This document shows positions 56,710 through 57,415 of a stretch of DNA of 57,415 nt, piece by piece. The position numbers and the translations under genes were made by a program. Position 1 is the stretch's first letter; every line of letters starts with the position of its first letter. Below the pieces are notes generated by a model. That model had not been told where the DNA came from. It ran no database searches and saw nothing but the letters and a program-made list of their open reading frames with translations. The DNA is from Candidatus Acidiferrales bacterium. Its GTDB lineage: Bacteria > Acidobacteriota > Terriglobia > Acidiferrales > UBA7541. The DNA lies in contig JASHRN010000237.1 of the NCBI GenBank assembly GCA_030037335.1, forward strand, positions 1-57,415, in the 5' to 3' direction.

Positions 56710-57415
56710 GAACCGGCGTTTACCTGGCGCAATTGCTCCGCCGCCTGCTCAGGCCGAAGCCCATTGAAATAGACTTCCTTGATGACATAGGACTTTTCGC
56801 TGGTGGGGACCATTGGAAGAATTTCGATATGCCAGTGATAATCGTCCGCTATCGTCCGCCAAAATTCGCTCAGTTCACCCGTGGTCTGCAATGAATTCGG
56901 CGAGGTATGCACGACCATGTGATACCCATCGGAAATGGAGGGGAGCTTGCGCAGGAATCGCGCCAGGAGCGCGCCGAGGGAGCGAAAATCTTCCGCGCCG
57001 GCCACCTCGAATTCGTGGCTGTGATGCCGGGGCATAATCCAAGTCTCGAATGGCACACGCGAAGCGTAAGGACAGAAGGCCACATATTGCCCCTGCGAAT
57101 CCACCACTCGTTTCTCCTGTTTCTCTTCCTGCCGCAGAATGTCGCAGAAAACACAGCGCTCGCGTTCGTGAAACCATTCGCGGGCCGCACGCAATTCATA
57201 GAGCACGCGCCGGGGCACAAATGTCGTCGCGGTAATTTCAGAATGCGAATGCGGCCATTCCTGGCCGGAATTTGAGCCGGAATTTTTGAAAACGGTGATG
57301 TATTTGAACCGCGGGTCGCGCTTCAGATCGGTTATCCGTCGCGCGCATGCTTCAAGGAACAGGGCGACGTTCTCCGGCGATTCACAAGCAATGCCACGCT
57401 CATGATTCGGCGTAT
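56706..57415 (-). CDS. galT: Galactose-1-phosphate uridylyltransferase, partial (N-terminus beyond window)
   Basis: Minus strand open to the edge: TPNHERGIACESPENVALFLEACARRITDLKRDPRFKYITVFKNSGSNSGQEWPHSHSEITATTFVPRRVLYEL...; HIT-like GQEWPHSHSE. Confidence 0.9.
   Translation of the reverse strand, partial: TPNHERGIACESPENVALFLEACARRITDLKRDPRFKYITVFKNSGSNSGQEWPHSHSEITATTFVPRRVLYELRAAREWFHERERCVFCDILRQEEKQEKRVVDSQGQYVAFCPYASRVPFETWIMPRHHSHEFEVAGAEDFRSLGALLARFLRKLPSISDGYHMVVHTSPNSLQTTGELSEFWRTIADDYHWHIEILPMVPTSEKSYVIKEVYFNGLRPEQAAEQLRQVNAGS

Overview
This 57.4 kb window is high-GC and almost certainly from an Acidobacteria-like genome (an inference from gene content and intergenic repeats). 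It is mostly ordinary chromosome: about 45 supportable CDSs and one tRNA-Phe(GAA). Recognisable blocks are: a MacB/FtsX-like permease tail; an MlaE-MlaF-MlaD lipid transporter; aroC; a def-fmt-rsmB-PASTA-rpe-bamD run; a PilZ / PilB-like ATPase / PilZ / PilZ block; an aminotransferase-aldehyde dehydrogenase pair; mnmA plus a cysteine desulfurase; DedA; a bactofilin; and a galT fragment at the right edge. The best unexplained signals are: (1) an intergenic element with fixed internal spacing (ATTAGAA-N14-CACAAAACAAA-N9..12-TTTCTRATCG, often preceded by TTCTAATCG about 16-24 nt upstream) at three loci, each in the same orientation shortly upstream of a + strand gene; (2) a DNA methyltransferase with a probable Mrr-like nuclease C-terminus, broken by a 1-nt frameshift and flanked by two 44-nt double-hairpin direct repeats; (3) an hldD 3' remnant starting about 20 nt after tRNA-Phe; (4) a short terminator-ended candidate small RNA; (5) a roughly 100-nt element with 18-bp perfect inverted termini. 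No CRISPR array, rRNA or intact transposase was seen. All family calls come from reading motifs by eye; no database search was run.
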